Part shown: piece by piece, positions 27,504-37,056 of the stretch | Position numbering within the stretch: the first letter of the stretch is position 1 | How the letters are laid out: the number at the start of each line of letters is the position of its first letter | Origin: Roseomonas sp. | Lineage (GTDB): Bacteria; Pseudomonadota; Alphaproteobacteria; Acetobacterales; Acetobacteraceae | Assembly: GCA_020249505.1 (NCBI GenBank) | Contig: JADCFN010000003.1 | Location: forward strand, 248,001 to 312,000 | Direction: 5' to 3' | Length of the DNA: 64,000 bases | Notes under the pieces: model-generated | What the model was told of the DNA's origin: nothing | Database searches by the model: none | Seen by the model: only the letters and a program-made list of their open reading frames with translations | Made by a program: the position numbers and the translations under genes

Positions 27504-28090
27504 AGCTGCGTCTGCTTTGGGCGCTGGCCTTGGCGCTGCTGCTGCTATGGCTGGGCGGCTTCATCTGGTTTTTGCGCGCTGTGCAGGAAAGCGCGGCCGA
27601 AGCAGGCGCCACTGATGCGATTGTGGTGCTGACCGGCGGGACAGAGCGTGTTGAGACCGGCTTTCGCCTGCTGGAAGAAGGCGTGGCACCCAGGCTTTTT
27701 GTTTCTGGCGTGCATTCTGATTCGCGGTTGGCTGATTTGGCGCGCGGTGCCGGCATAGAACCTGGGAAGCTTGCCGGCCGGGTAGAGCTTGGCCATGCGG
27801 CGGCGTCTACGCGTGGCAATGCGGTTGAAATCGCGGCCTGGGCCAAGCCACGGGGCATTAACAGCATTCGCCTGGTGACGGCGGGCTATCACATGCCGCG
27901 CGCGCGCACGGAATTGCGCCGCACCATGCCCGCATTACGCGTGGTGCCGCACCCCGTCACGCCGGCACGGCTGCGCAATGATGGCGCCTTATGGCAGTGG
28001 CGGAATTGGGGCTTGCTGCTTAGCGAATACTGCAAATTCCTGGAGGCCGAGGCCGGGCTTTCAGCATTCATCGGCGGAAGGCGAACATGA
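27500..28090 (+). CDS. YdcF/DUF218 family protein
   Basis: A 196-residue membrane-anchored protein: one N-terminal helix (about 4-27) and a DUF218 domain starting DAIVVLTGGTERVETGFRLLEEG, with A-S-T-R-G-N-A-V-E and V-T-A-G-Y-H-M-P-R-A. The domain resembles E. coli YdcF/ElyC, envelope proteins linked to peptidoglycan precursor and lipid carrier metabolism. It overlaps ftsX and plsC by 4 bases each, supporting an envelope role. Confidence 0.88.
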   Translation: MKLRLLWALALALLLLWLGGFIWFLRAVQESAAEAGATDAIVVLTGGTERVETGFRLLEEGVAPRLFVSGVHSDSRLADLARGAGIEPGKLAGRVELGHAAASTRGNAVEIAAWAKPRGINSIRLVTAGYHMPRARTELRRTMPALRVVPHPVTPARLRNDGALWQWRNWGLLLSEYCKFLEAEAGLSAFIGGRRT

Positions 28091-28797
28091 TCTGGCTGCG
28101 TTCATGCATCTTCAATGTACTTTTCATGAGCATCACGGGGTTTTCTTCCGTGATTGCCATGGCCCTGCTGCCCCTTCACCCTAGGTTCACGCGCCGCTTC
28201 ATTCGGCTTTGGGCGCGCGGCCTTCTTTGGCTGCTACGCATTATTTGCGGCATTCGCCTGGAGGTGACTGGCCTGCAAAACATCACGCCAGGGCCAGCGA
28301 TCATCGCTTCAAAACACCAATCTGCCTTTGACACTTTCGTTTGGCTCGCGCTGCTGGAGCAGCCGAATTACGTGCTAAAGCGCGAATTGCTTGATCTGCC
28401 CTTTTGGGGACGTGTTGCACGTCATAGCGGGGCGGTGGCGGTGGATCGGGAAGGGGGCGCCCATGCCCTGCGTGGCATGGTGCGGGATGCCAAGCGCGTA
28501 CTGGATGAGGGCCGACCCTTGGTCATTTTCCCGGAAGGCACGCGTTCCGCACCTGGGGAAAGGGTTCCCTATCAGCCGGGCGTTGCCGCGCTGGTGATGG
28601 GCAGCGGCGTACCCTGCTATCCGGTCGCGACCAATAGCGGCCGGCACTGGGGAAGAAGAGCGTTTCACAAGAAGCCGGGGGTGATTTCCATTTCAATCCT
28701 GCCTGCCTTGCCGGCCGGGCTTACGCGCAAACCGTTCATGGAAGCGCTGGAAGCGCAGATCGAAGCTGAGACGGCGCGGCTGATGGGTGGGCCTTAA
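28087..28797 (+). CDS. plsC: 1-acyl-sn-glycerol-3-phosphate acyltransferase
   Basis: A 236-residue inner-membrane acyltransferase producing phosphatidic acid. An N-terminal helix precedes the LPLAT motifs: the catalytic block I reads SKHQSAFDTF (H-x4-D), and the phosphate-binding block III reads VIFPEGTRS. It is last in ftsE-ftsX-ydcF-plsC and converges with rlmN with only 7 bases between. Confidence 0.92.
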   Translation: MIWLRSCIFNVLFMSITGFSSVIAMALLPLHPRFTRRFIRLWARGLLWLLRIICGIRLEVTGLQNITPGPAIIASKHQSAFDTFVWLALLEQPNYVLKRELLDLPFWGRVARHSGAVAVDREGGAHALRGMVRDAKRVLDEGRPLVIFPEGTRSAPGERVPYQPGVAALVMGSGVPCYPVATNSGRHWGRRAFHKKPGVISISILPALPAGLTRKPFMEALEAQIEAETARLMGGP

Positions 28798-28804
28798 GGT
28801 TAAG

Positions 28805-29980
28805 CTATCCGGCCGCTTTGCGCTTTCTTTCGCTTTCTGTCTTCAATTGCCCGCAAGCCGCCAGAATATCGCGCCCGCGTGGGCGGCGAATGGGGCTGGC
28901 ATACCCGGCATCATTCAAAATTGCAGCAAAGCGCTGAATGGCTTCCGATGTGCTGGTCTTGTATGGGCTGCCAGGCCAGGGGTTGAAGGGAATCAAATTC
29001 ACCTTCGCCGGCATGTCGCGGATCAGGCGCACCAATTCGCGCGCCTCCGCCTCACTATCATTCACGCCGCGCAGCATGACATATTCGAAGGTAATGCGCC
29101 GCGCATTGGAAGCACCCGGATAGCGCCGGCAGGCGGCGAGTAGATCCGCGATTGGGTATTTCCGATTGAGCGGCACGATCTCATCACGCAAATCATCCGT
29201 GACCGCATGCAAGGAAACCGCAAGGCCAACGCCGAGTTCCGCCCCGCAGCGATCCATCATCGGTACAACGCCGGAAGTGGAAAGCGTAATGCGCCGGCGG
29301 GAAAGCCCGATTCCTTCGTGATCCATCACAATCTTCAGCGCCTTGGCGACATTCTCATAATTATAGAGCGGCTCACCCATGCCCATGACGACGATGTTTG
29401 AAAGATGGCGCGGCGTGCCATCCTTGGGGCTTGGCCATTCGCCATAGGAATCGCGCGCGGCGATGAATTGGCCAACGATTTCCGCCGCGCCCAGATTGCG
29501 CACCAGCGCCTGGGTGCCGGTATGACAAAAGCGGCAGGAAAGTGTGCAGCCCACTTGCGTTGAAATGCAGACCGCGCCGCGATCTTCATCGGCTGAGGGG
29601 ATATAGACTGTTTCCACCTGCTGCTGATCACGAAAACGAAACAGCCATTTCCGCGTACCATCCGCGCTATCCTGCTGGGTCGCCACTTCCGGGCGGCCCA
29701 CCACGAAGCGTTCCGCAAGCTTCATTTGCATGGGCTTCGCGATGGTATTCATGCGGGCGAAATCTGTTTCACCCTGGTGGTAAAGCCAATGCCAAAGCTG
29801 CTTGGCACGGAACGGTTTTTCGCCAAGTGCCAGCATTTCTGCCGCCAATTCCTCGCGCGAAAGGCCAATCAGGTCGCGCCTTCCATCGGGCAGAGTCGAT
29901 GGGGGCGGGGCAAAGGCTGCGGCCTTGGCCAATATCCGCGCGCGTTCCGCTTCGTTCAGGTCAAGGACAGCGCTATTCAT
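28805..29980 (-). CDS. rlmN: 23S rRNA (adenine2503-C2)-methyltransferase, radical SAM
   Basis: A 391-residue RlmN. The 4Fe-4S cluster motif C-x3-C-x2-C is [11 protein letters not shown] in the segment after CISTQVG. An N-terminal helical domain ([28 protein letters not shown]) and the C-terminal catalytic cysteine region ([10 protein letters not shown] then C) fit the family. It methylates A2503 of 23S rRNA and A37 of some tRNAs. The start at 29980 overlaps the ialB stop as ATGA; an ATG 15 bases upstream is possible. Confidence 0.95.
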   Translation of the reverse strand: MNSAVLDLNEAERARILAKAAAFAPPPSTLPDGRRDLIGLSREELAAEMLALGEKPFRAKQLWHWLYHQGETDFARMNTIAKPMQMKLAERFVVGRPEVATQQDSADGTRKWLFRFRDQQQVETVYIPSADEDRGAVCISTQVGCTLSCRFCHTGTQALVRNLGAAEIVGQFIAARDSYGEWPSPKDGTPRHLSNIVVMGMGEPLYNYENVAKALKIVMDHEGIGLSRRRITLSTSGVVPMMDRCGAELGVGLAVSLHAVTDDLRDEIVPLNRKYPIADLLAACRRYPGASNARRITFEYVMLRGVNDSEAEARELVRLIRDMPAKVNLIPFNPWPGSPYKTSTSEAIQRFAAILNDAGYASPIRRPRGRDILAACGQLKTESERKRKAAG

Positions 29981-30498
29981 TTCCGCGCCGGGCATTCACG
30001 CGAAATCGCGTCATGAGCGGCAGAAAACCCAGCCAGGCTAAATTGGTCATTTGCGGTGCCGCGCCCGCCCGCGCCGGGGCCGCGTGATGATGCACGATTG
30101 CCGCCGCGCATCGCCGCCACCACCGCCGCGCCATCGCGGGCAAAGGCGGAATTGCCACCGGTATAGAAGGGCAAATTGGTTTGGCCGATTACGACGGTCA
30201 CCTCTGCATTCCGCGGAAAAGCATAGCCGGCAGTGATCGCCACCGCATCCCGCCCGCCTGGGCGATGTGTGACCGTCAGCACGACCCCCTGGCGGTTCGG
30301 TTCGGTCTTGCTGGCGCGGGTAAAGGCGTAGCAGATCTTTTGACCGTTTTCCTGATGAGTCGCCGCCGTCCAATCCCGGAAGGTGCCAAGCTGGCGCGGG
30401 CCCACGCCCTGCGTAGGCGCAGGTTGGCGCTGCTGCGCCAAGGCGGGCAAGGCGAACAGCAGGAGGCAAAGGGGTAAATGGCGAATCAGGCGGGGCAT
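29977..30498 (-). CDS. Invasion-associated locus B (IalB) family protein
   Basis: A 173-residue exported protein: signal peptide (about 1-22, cleavage after ALA-Q), then the IalB signature F-R-D-W-T-A and Q-K-I-C-Y-A-F, followed by V-V-L-T-V-T-H-R. The two Cys (ICYAF and SRECPA) probably form a disulfide. A Gly/Arg/Ser-rich insertion lies near 130-148. IalB proteins of Bartonella are linked to erythrocyte invasion, but the family is widespread in free-living alphaproteobacteria. Translationally coupled to rlmN. Confidence 0.8.
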   Translation of the reverse strand: MPRLIRHLPLCLLLFALPALAQQRQPAPTQGVGPRQLGTFRDWTAATHQENGQKICYAFTRASKTEPNRQGVVLTVTHRPGGRDAVAITAGYAFPRNAEVTVVIGQTNLPFYTGGNSAFARDGAAVVAAMRGGNRASSRGPGAGGRGTANDQFSLAGFSAAHDAISRECPARK

Positions 30499-30584
30499 CA
30501 CCCCCCTAGATACGCAGCGCGGGCCTCAGGGGCAACCTGCAGCCTTAGGCTTTCCGCTTTCCCTGGGCTTGCTAGAAAGGCGCC

Positions 30585-31826
30585 ATGAAAGACGCCGCCG
30601 ATGCCGCGCTTGCCGCGCAATATGATGCCTTTCCCTATCCCCAGCGGGACCCGCGGGATGAGGCCAAGCGCCTGATCATCGGCAGCCCGAGCCATTTGCG
30701 GGAGGTGGACCATTGGATCTTCGGCGCCCGCCGACCGGCTAGCCAGCCCTTGCGTGCTTTGGTGGCCGGCGGTGGTAGCGGGGACGCGACCGTGATGCTG
30801 GCGCAGCAAATGACGAATGCTGGGCGCGCAGGGGATGTGACCTGGCTTGATCGTTCAGCCGCGGCGCGGCGCGTGGCGGAAGCGCGGGTAGCAGCGCGCA
30901 AGCTCGGCAATGTGGTGTTCCAGGAAGGGTCCTTGCTTGATCTGCCGGGCAGTGGGCTTGGGCCATTTGATTACATTGATTGCTGCGGCGTGCTGCATCA
31001 TCTGCCCGATCCGCTGGAGGGTTTGAAGGCGTTGGTTTCCGTTTTGGCACCGGGCGGTGGCTTGGGGCTGATGGTTTATGCGCCGCATGGGCGCACCGGC
31101 GTCTATATGGCGCAGGATGCGCTGCGCCTGCTGGCGCCGCCCGATGAGGCACCGGCCGCGCGAGTAGAAGTAGCGAAAAGGCTGTGGCGGCAAATGCCGG
31201 AAACCGCCTGGCTGCGCCACAATCCCTGGATCGCGGATCATGAAAAGGGCGGCGATGCCGGGCTTTATGATTTGCTTTTGAACCCGCGCGATGTTGCCTT
31301 CACGGTGCCGGCCTTCAATGCGCTGATTAGCGCGGCGGGATTACGGATTGTGTGTCTGGTGGAACCGCTGCGTTATGATCCGCTCTCCTATATCTCCGAC
31401 CCCAAGCTGCGCCCGCGCATTGAGGCGATGGATGTGGTGCAGCGCGCTGCCTTGGCCGAGGCGATCACCGGCAATATGGGCGTGCATATCGCCTATTGCG
31501 TGCGCGCCGATGCGCCCGTCGTCACCGCACCATGGGATGATCCCGCGGCCATTCCGTGCTTGCGCGAATTGGATGGCGCGAAGCTGGCGGCCAGCCTGCC
31601 GCGCGATGGCGTGCTGCGCGTGACTTTTGATGGCCTGACCGTGCCCGTGCCCTTGCCGCGTTTGGCGAGTGCGATCCTGTCGCGCATTGATGGCAAGCGC
31701 AGCATTGGTGAGATTGGCGATGATCTGGCGCAGAATGGTTCAGCGCGAGAGGTTTTCGCGCGCGAATTTCAGGCTTTGGTCGCCGCGCTGGAAAAGACCA
31801 ATCGTTTACTTGTTAGCGCCCCGTGA
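30585..31826 (+). CDS. Class I SAM-dependent methyltransferase with PqqD-like C-terminal domain
   Basis: A 413-residue protein. The N terminus reads QYDAFPYPQRDPRDE (15-29), the SAM motif I is LVAGGGSGDATVMLA, and the post-motif part has D-Y-I-D-C-C-G-V-L-H-H-L. The last about 80 residues end with I-L-S-R-I-D-G-K-R-S-I-G-E-I, which resembles the winged-helix PqqD/RRE fold. The target is unknown; the Y-x-x-F/Y-P-Y-P start is seen in a family of tailing methyltransferases. It overlaps the convergent crotonase gene by 14 bases. Confidence 0.8.
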   Translation: MKDAADAALAAQYDAFPYPQRDPRDEAKRLIIGSPSHLREVDHWIFGARRPASQPLRALVAGGGSGDATVMLAQQMTNAGRAGDVTWLDRSAAARRVAEARVAARKLGNVVFQEGSLLDLPGSGLGPFDYIDCCGVLHHLPDPLEGLKALVSVLAPGGGLGLMVYAPHGRTGVYMAQDALRLLAPPDEAPAARVEVAKRLWRQMPETAWLRHNPWIADHEKGGDAGLYDLLLNPRDVAFTVPAFNALISAAGLRIVCLVEPLRYDPLSYISDPKLRPRIEAMDVVQRAALAEAITGNMGVHIAYCVRADAPVVTAPWDDPAAIPCLRELDGAKLAASLPRDGVLRVTFDGLTVPVPLPRLASAILSRIDGKRSIGEIGDDLAQNGSAREVFAREFQALVAALEKTNRLLVSAP

Positions 31827-32631
31827 AATTTGGTTTGCGCTTTTCAAGGAAAGCCGCCACGCCTTCGCGGCGGTCTTCGGTGCCGCGTGTTGCGTCTTGT
31901 TCTACCTCCGCCAGTTCCACCGCCTCTGACAGGTTCTGGAATGGCGCCAGCGTCATTTGTCGCTTGATCACGCGCATGGAACGGGGTGAGCAGTTATGCG
32001 CAAGGTCAGCCGCATAAGCCTGTACGGCAGCGTGGAAACCATCCGCCGGCAGCACGCGCACCAGCCCCATGCCGGCAGCTTCTTCGGAAGTGACGCTGCG
32101 GCCTGAGAGCAAAAGATCAGCCGCATTCATCGGCCCAATCAGGCGCGGCAGCATCCAGGCGCTACCATGTTCGGCCACCAGACCGCGCCGTGCAAAAGCC
32201 GTTGAAAGCTTCGCCCCTGCCGCCATGAAACGAATGTCGCAAAACAGCGTCAGGCAAAGCCCAACCCCCGCCACTGCGCCATTGATGCCCGCAATCACCG
32301 GCTTGCCGATATTGAGCATATAGGAATAGCGCCGCGCGAAATCCTCGGTTGGGGGAGCCTCACCAGGCGGCGGCGTCACCCCTGCATAGGTTGGGCGTTC
32401 CGCGCCGCGTGTGGCAATGGCGGAAACATCGGCGCCGACGCAAAACCCCTTGCCAGTTGCGGTCAGTACAATGGCGCGCACCGCATCATCCGCGACAGCC
32501 AGCGCAAAGGCAGCGCGGGTTTCGGCTTCCATCACGCTCGACCAGGCATTCATACGCTCTGGCCGATTGAGCGTGATGGTCGCGACGCGATCCGCAACTG
32601 AGTAGAGAATTTCGGTGAAGGCTTCGGTCAT
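31813..32631 (-). CDS. Enoyl-CoA hydratase/isomerase family protein (crotonase 1)
   Basis: A 272-residue crotonase. The oxyanion-hole segments are GFCVGADVSA and GAVAGVGLCLTLFCD. Aligned to rat enoyl-CoA hydratase, both catalytic glutamates (the E144 and E164 positions) are replaced (Cys and Phe); an acidic residue is instead found in LVAEHGSAW, as in crotonases that act as isomerases or on other acyl-CoA chemistries. It is last in a three-gene acyl-CoA operon and shares 4 bases with the SDR gene. Confidence 0.85.
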   Translation of the reverse strand: MTEAFTEILYSVADRVATITLNRPERMNAWSSVMEAETRAAFALAVADDAVRAIVLTATGKGFCVGADVSAIATRGAERPTYAGVTPPPGEAPPTEDFARRYSYMLNIGKPVIAGINGAVAGVGLCLTLFCDIRFMAAGAKLSTAFARRGLVAEHGSAWMLPRLIGPMNAADLLLSGRSVTSEEAAGMGLVRVLPADGFHAAVQAYAADLAHNCSPRSMRVIKRQMTLAPFQNLSEAVELAEVEQDATRGTEDRREGVAAFLEKRKPNFTGR

Positions 32632-33470
32632 TTCTTCGGTGTCTTTTCGCGCTGTTTTTCCCAGGCGGCATCATCCCAGGCCAACATGTCCCGCACGCCC
32701 GCGCGCGCCCCGCCCAGATAGCGCCGCCCGCCATCAATCACCACGCATTCGCCCGTGATATAGCCAGCATTTTCTGAAACCAGATAGGCGGCAAGGTCGG
32801 TGAGTTCCTCATGCCGCCCGGCGCGGTTCAGCGGCACATCGGCATGATCCAAACCACCGGGGCGAAGCCGCGCCACCGCTGCCTCGGTCGGGAAAGTGCC
32901 CGGCGCAATCGCCACCAGCCGAATGCCATGCCGGCCCCATTCGACCGCCAGGCTTTGCGTCATTGCCAAAACACCGGCCTTGGCCATGGCGGAAGGCACG
33001 GTGAAGGCCGCACCCTGCAAGGCGGAAAGGGTGAGGATACTCAGCACCACGCCGGGCTGCCCCGCATCAATCCAACGCCGACCGACGCCCATGGTGCAAT
33101 AAGCCGCGCCATGCAGCGTAGTGGCCAGCACCGCATCCAAGGCGCGCGCGGAAAGCCGGTGCGTCTGCGCCAGGAAATTCGCCGCGGCGTTATTCACCAG
33201 AATGTCCGGCGCGCCTTCGGCAAAGACGGCATCAAGCATTGCTTCCACGGCGGCGGCATCACGTATGTCGCAGCCATGAACGGCGATATCAGCGCCGGGG
33301 ATTTCGGCACGCAGCGCGGCCACGGTTTCCTGCAAAACCGAAAGGCGTCGCCCGCAAATCGCGATCCGCGCGCCCAATTGCAGATAGCGCCTGCCAATGG
33401 CGCGCCCCAAACCGGTGCCGCCGCCGGTGATCAGCGCGCGCCGCCCAGCAAGCAGCCCCGGCGCGAACAA
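32628..33470 (-). CDS. 2,4-dienoyl-CoA reductase-like SDR, active-site Tyr missing
   Basis: A 280-residue SDR with TGGGTGLGRAI (15-25), NNAAANFLAQTHRLS and P-S-A-M-A-K-A-G-V, the layout of the mitochondrial-type 2,4-dienoyl-CoA reductase. In that family the proton donor is a Tyr about 11 residues before the Ser-x3-Lys pair; here that place reads L-S-A (Ser149), while Ser160 and Lys164 remain. The C-terminal E-W-G-R-H-G-I-R segment is typical. Flanked by crotonases, it probably handles an enoyl-CoA in fatty or aromatic acid breakdown. Confidence 0.82.
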   Translation of the reverse strand: MFAPGLLAGRRALITGGGTGLGRAIGRRYLQLGARIAICGRRLSVLQETVAALRAEIPGADIAVHGCDIRDAAAVEAMLDAVFAEGAPDILVNNAAANFLAQTHRLSARALDAVLATTLHGAAYCTMGVGRRWIDAGQPGVVLSILTLSALQGAAFTVPSAMAKAGVLAMTQSLAVEWGRHGIRLVAIAPGTFPTEAAVARLRPGGLDHADVPLNRAGRHEELTDLAAYLVSENAGYITGECVVIDGGRRYLGGARAGVRDMLAWDDAAWEKQREKTPKK

Positions 33471-33473
33471 GGA

Positions 33474-34274
33474 TCAGGCGCCCTTGTAGCTTGGCTTGCG
33501 CTTTTCGCGCATCGCCGCCAGCGCTTCCTTGTGGTCTTCCGTGGTATGCGCCACTGCCTGCATGGCGGAAGACATCTCAAGCACGGAATCGAGTCGATTG
33601 TTCCAGGCCTCCCGCAATAGGCGCCGCGCCATGCGGACGGCCTGCGGCGGATTGGCAGCAATGCGCCGCGCCAGCGCGCGTGCCGCGTCCAGCAATTCCG
33701 CATCCGGCACCACCTGAGACACCAGCCCATAAGCCAGCGCCTGATCGGCCGAAAGCGCATCACCTGTCAGCGACATCTCGGCCGCCTTGGCAAAGCCCAC
33801 CACGCGCGGCAGCAGCCAGGCGCCGCCATCACCGGGAATAATGCCGAGCTTCACAAAGCTTTCTGCAAAACGCGCGGATTGGCCGGCAATGCGCAAATCA
33901 CACATGCACGCCAAATCACACCCAGCACCCATCGCCGGGCCATTCACCGCCGCAATCACGGGAATTTCCAATTGTTCAAACATCCGCGGCAGGCGTTGAA
34001 TACCATGGCGATAATAGCCGCGCGCCTGGGCCGGCGTGCGTTCCGTGCTGCCACTCGCGGCTTCACCCATGCGGCGCACATTGCCACCGGCGCAAAAGGC
34101 ACTGCCCGCACCTGTCAGAATCGCCACACGCGCCTTCGCCTCCGCATCCAACTTCATGAAGGTGGCAATCAGCCCATCCTGGGTTTCGGGATCGAGCGGA
34201 TTGCGCGATTCGGGCCGGTTCAGCGTAACCAGCGCAATGTCATCCACAATTTCAACAAGTACGGGCGCTTCCAT
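33474..34274 (-). CDS. Enoyl-CoA hydratase/isomerase family protein (crotonase 2)
   Basis: A 266-residue crotonase: oxyanion segments AFCAGGNV and GPAMGAGCDLACMCD, and LGIIPGDGGAWLLPR. The Glu of the hydratase is Asp in GCDLA and a PGDGG Asp is present, the pattern of the PaaG-like isomerase subgroup. First gene of the operon crotonase 2-SDR-crotonase 1; the SDR starts 3 bases after its stop. Promoter not identified in the 57-base gap to the emrB stop. Confidence 0.87.
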   Translation of the reverse strand: MEAPVLVEIVDDIALVTLNRPESRNPLDPETQDGLIATFMKLDAEAKARVAILTGAGSAFCAGGNVRRMGEAASGSTERTPAQARGYYRHGIQRLPRMFEQLEIPVIAAVNGPAMGAGCDLACMCDLRIAGQSARFAESFVKLGIIPGDGGAWLLPRVVGFAKAAEMSLTGDALSADQALAYGLVSQVVPDAELLDAARALARRIAANPPQAVRMARRLLREAWNNRLDSVLEMSSAMQAVAHTTEDHKEALAAMREKRKPSYKGA

Positions 34275-34331
34275 GAGGCATTCCTTTCCAGATTGCGCGC
34301 AGAATGGAACGGGGACGCTGAGGCGGCAAGA

Positions 34332-35927
34332 TCAGCCAGGCCGTTTCGCACCCCGCATCACCGCGACCACACCCAGCGCCAGCAGGCAAATCATCACCAG
34401 CACGGTGAAGGTATCGCGAAAGGCGAGCATGCTCGCCTGGGTCAGCACCACGCGCCCGAGGTAATCCTGCGCTAAAGCCTGGCGAATGCCATCGGCGAAG
34501 CCTTCCTGCGCCAGCAGCCTTTCAGCATCCCGCAACCAATCGGCGGTATTGCCGCGTCCTTCCTGCGTTGCCGTCAGCGCCTGGGCATAAAGCTGCGTTT
34601 GGCGTTCCAGATAAATGGAAAGCAAATTTACCCCCATCGCCCCGCCAAATTGCCGCGCGAAATTGATCGCGCCCGAGCCCTGCCCGACCCATTGTGGCGG
34701 CAGGGACCGCAAGGCGCCGGCATTCATGCTGGGCATGGCAATGCCAAAGCCAATGCGCCCAATCAGAATCCAAATGGCCAAGGTCCAAAACGGCGTATCG
34801 GTGCCGACATCCACCATCAACCAGGTGGAATAGGCGAAAAGGATCAAACCAATGCCAAGCGGCAGCCAGGGCTCCGTCTTGTCCGCGATACGTCCTGCGA
34901 TCGGAAAAACGAGCAGCAGCATGAGCCCTGCCGGCATCAGCACCAATCCGGCGCGCGTGGCGGAATAACCCTGCACTGTCTGCACAAATAGCGGCAGCAG
35001 GTAGACCGAACCGAACAACGTTGCGCCATAGACCAGCGCGACTAACGAAGAACAGGCAAAGCCGCGCACAGTGAATAGCCGTGGATTGAGCATGGCATAG
35101 GGGCTGCGCCATTCCCACCAGACAAAAGCAATCGCAGCAGCGGCGGCGATGGAAAGTTCCGTCACCACCGCATCGGATTGCCAGCCTTCGCGCTGCCCGC
35201 TGGAAAGCCCGGTCAGCAGCGCGAAAAGTGCAATGATCAGCAGGATAAAGCCCGGCGCATCGAAGCGCCGCTTGGTGCCTTCGCGCGCGGGGCCAGGCAT
35301 TACGATCAGGCCCAAAATCAGACCAATCATGGCGAAAGGGATCGCCAGGAAAAACACTGACCGCCAGCCAAAGCCATCCACCATCAGCCCGCCAAATGCC
35401 GGGCCAAGTGCCGGCGCCAGCACCACGCCCACCGCATATAGCCCCATGGCAGAGCCGCGTTTTTCCGGCGGATAGACCATGAAAATGATCTGCATGCCCA
35501 AGGGCTGCACCATGCCCGCCGCCGCGCCTTGCAATACGCGGCCCAGAATCAACGTGCCTTCTTCCGGCGCAAAGCCCGACAGCGGCGACCCGAAGATGAA
35601 AATCAGCATCGCCGCCGAATAGGTCAAGCGAAACCCGAAGCGATCCACCAGCCAACCATTCAGCAACATGGTGCCGGTGACGGAAGCAAGGAAGGCGGTT
35701 GCCACCAACTGCGCGTGATCCTGCCCCATGCCATAAGCGCCCATGATTTCCGGCAAGGCGACATTGGCAATCGTGGAAGAAAGAATCGTCGCAATCGTGC
35801 CGATCATCGCCGGAATTGTCACCATCCAGCGATAGGAATCGCCAAACCGCGCCGCCAGCACCGCCATTTCCGGCCCCGCCCAGGAAGCGCGCGGGGGCAT
35901 GGGTGCGCCGGCGGTTGCGTCACTCAC
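34332..35927 (-). CDS. DHA2-family MFS multidrug efflux transporter (EmrB type)
   Basis: A 531-residue, 14-helix major facilitator. The first helix carries I-A-N-V-A-L-P-E-I, the next segment VATAFLASVTGTMLLNGWL, and the 2-3 loop V-D-R-F-G, all in the EmrB/DHA2 pattern; motif C-like G-P-A-F-G-G-L is in helix 5. It should export drugs or toxic small molecules, using the neighbouring HlyD protein to cross the periplasm. The GTG start overlaps the emrA-like stop by 8 bases. Confidence 0.9.
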   Translation of the reverse strand: MSDATAGAPMPPRASWAGPEMAVLAARFGDSYRWMVTIPAMIGTIATILSSTIANVALPEIMGAYGMGQDHAQLVATAFLASVTGTMLLNGWLVDRFGFRLTYSAAMLIFIFGSPLSGFAPEEGTLILGRVLQGAAAGMVQPLGMQIIFMVYPPEKRGSAMGLYAVGVVLAPALGPAFGGLMVDGFGWRSVFFLAIPFAMIGLILGLIVMPGPAREGTKRRFDAPGFILLIIALFALLTGLSSGQREGWQSDAVVTELSIAAAAAIAFVWWEWRSPYAMLNPRLFTVRGFACSSLVALVYGATLFGSVYLLPLFVQTVQGYSATRAGLVLMPAGLMLLLVFPIAGRIADKTEPWLPLGIGLILFAYSTWLMVDVGTDTPFWTLAIWILIGRIGFGIAMPSMNAGALRSLPPQWVGQGSGAINFARQFGGAMGVNLLSIYLERQTQLYAQALTATQEGRGNTADWLRDAERLLAQEGFADGIRQALAQDYLGRVVLTQASMLAFRDTFTVLVMICLLALGVVAVMRGAKRPG

Positions 35928-37056
35928 GGGCAGGGGTTTCCACCACCACCATCATGCCCGGGCGCAGCGCGCCATTTGGCGGCAAATCTTCCAGTGCAAT
36001 ACGCACCGGCAGGCGCTGCGTGATTTTGGTAAAATTGCCGGAAGGGTTGGGGCTTGGCAGCAGCGCGAATTCGCTGGTGGCGGCAGCACCCACGCGTTCC
36101 ACGCGCCCGGTAAAGACGCGCCCCGGATAGGCATCCACCGTCACCCGCACCTCACGCCCGGGGCGGAAATAGCGAATCTCGGTTTCCTTCACATTGGCTT
36201 CCACACGCACGCGGCGCGGGTCATGCACCAGCATCACGCGCTGACCGGGGGTGACGTATTCGCCGGGGTCCACGAAAACGCGATCCACCACGCCATCGAA
36301 CGGCATACGGATGGTGCGGTCTTCAATATCAATCGCAATACGCTGGCGCTGGGCGGAGATTTCGCGTTCCAGCGGTTCCAAGGCGGCGCGCTGATGGCGG
36401 AGCACGCCCATTTCCTCCCGCGCGGCGCCTGCATTGGCCAATTGCGCTTCGGCGGTGCGGATATCGGCCGCGACCGCCAGCACGCGCTGCGTGGCGGATT
36501 CAAGCAAGGCGCGGGTTTGGTCATGCCGTTGGCGCGTGCCGCTGCCCGTGCCGATCAGCATATTTGCGCGTTCATATTCGCTGGCGGCAAAAACGCGATC
36601 CGCTTCCGCCGCCGGCAGCGCAGCGCGCGCGGCTTCCAGCTTGGCGCGCGTTGCGTCTTCCTGGCTGCTGGTCAGGCGATCCACCATGGTGATGCGCGCA
36701 TCAAGCTCTGCCCGGCGCGTTGCGATATTCGCAAGCCGCGCTTCCAATTCCTGCAAGGTGAGTGCGGAATCGCGGCTATCAATGCGGATCAGCAAGGCGC
36801 CTTGGCGCGGTTCATCGCCGGCAATCACGGGCAATTCCATCACCCAGCCGGGCACGCGGCTCGCTAACGCGATCATATCCGCAGCGATGCGCGCATCATC
36901 CACAATCACATGCGTGAAATGCCGATAAATCCAATGGCCCGCGCCGGCGATCAGCGCGAGGCCCGCCGTCAGGGCAGCGGCCAAACGCAACCGCTTCAAG
37001 GCGCCATTGGGCCGCGTTGTAACGGGCGATGTTTTGGCGGGGCCGATATCCATCAT
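35920..37056 (-). CDS. HlyD/EmrA-type membrane fusion protein
   Basis: A 378-residue periplasmic adaptor anchored by one helix (about 24-46). The beta-barrel/lipoyl parts start HVIVDDARIAADMIAL and P-F-D-G-V-V-D-R-V-F-V-D-P-G-E-Y, and a long coiled coil (about 105-240) lies between. It links the MFS pump to an outer-membrane channel not present here. Operon order MarR-EmrA-EmrB with 4- and 8-base overlaps. Confidence 0.92.
   Translation of the reverse strand: MMDIGPAKTSPVTTRPNGALKRLRLAAALTAGLALIAGAGHWIYRHFTHVIVDDARIAADMIALASRVPGWVMELPVIAGDEPRQGALLIRIDSRDSALTLQELEARLANIATRRAELDARITMVDRLTSSQEDATRAKLEAARAALPAAEADRVFAASEYERANMLIGTGSGTRQRHDQTRALLESATQRVLAVAADIRTAEAQLANAGAAREEMGVLRHQRAALEPLEREISAQRQRIAIDIEDRTIRMPFDGVVDRVFVDPGEYVTPGQRVMLVHDPRRVRVEANVKETEIRYFRPGREVRVTVDAYPGRVFTGRVERVGAAATSEFALLPSPNPSGNFTKITQRLPVRIALEDLPPNGALRPGMMVVVETPARE

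Noticed and set aside
34522..35655. A 377-codon minus-strand frame within the MFS transporter gene
   Set aside because: It lies in another frame of the same gene and has no membrane-protein pattern, whereas the 14-helix frame is complete.
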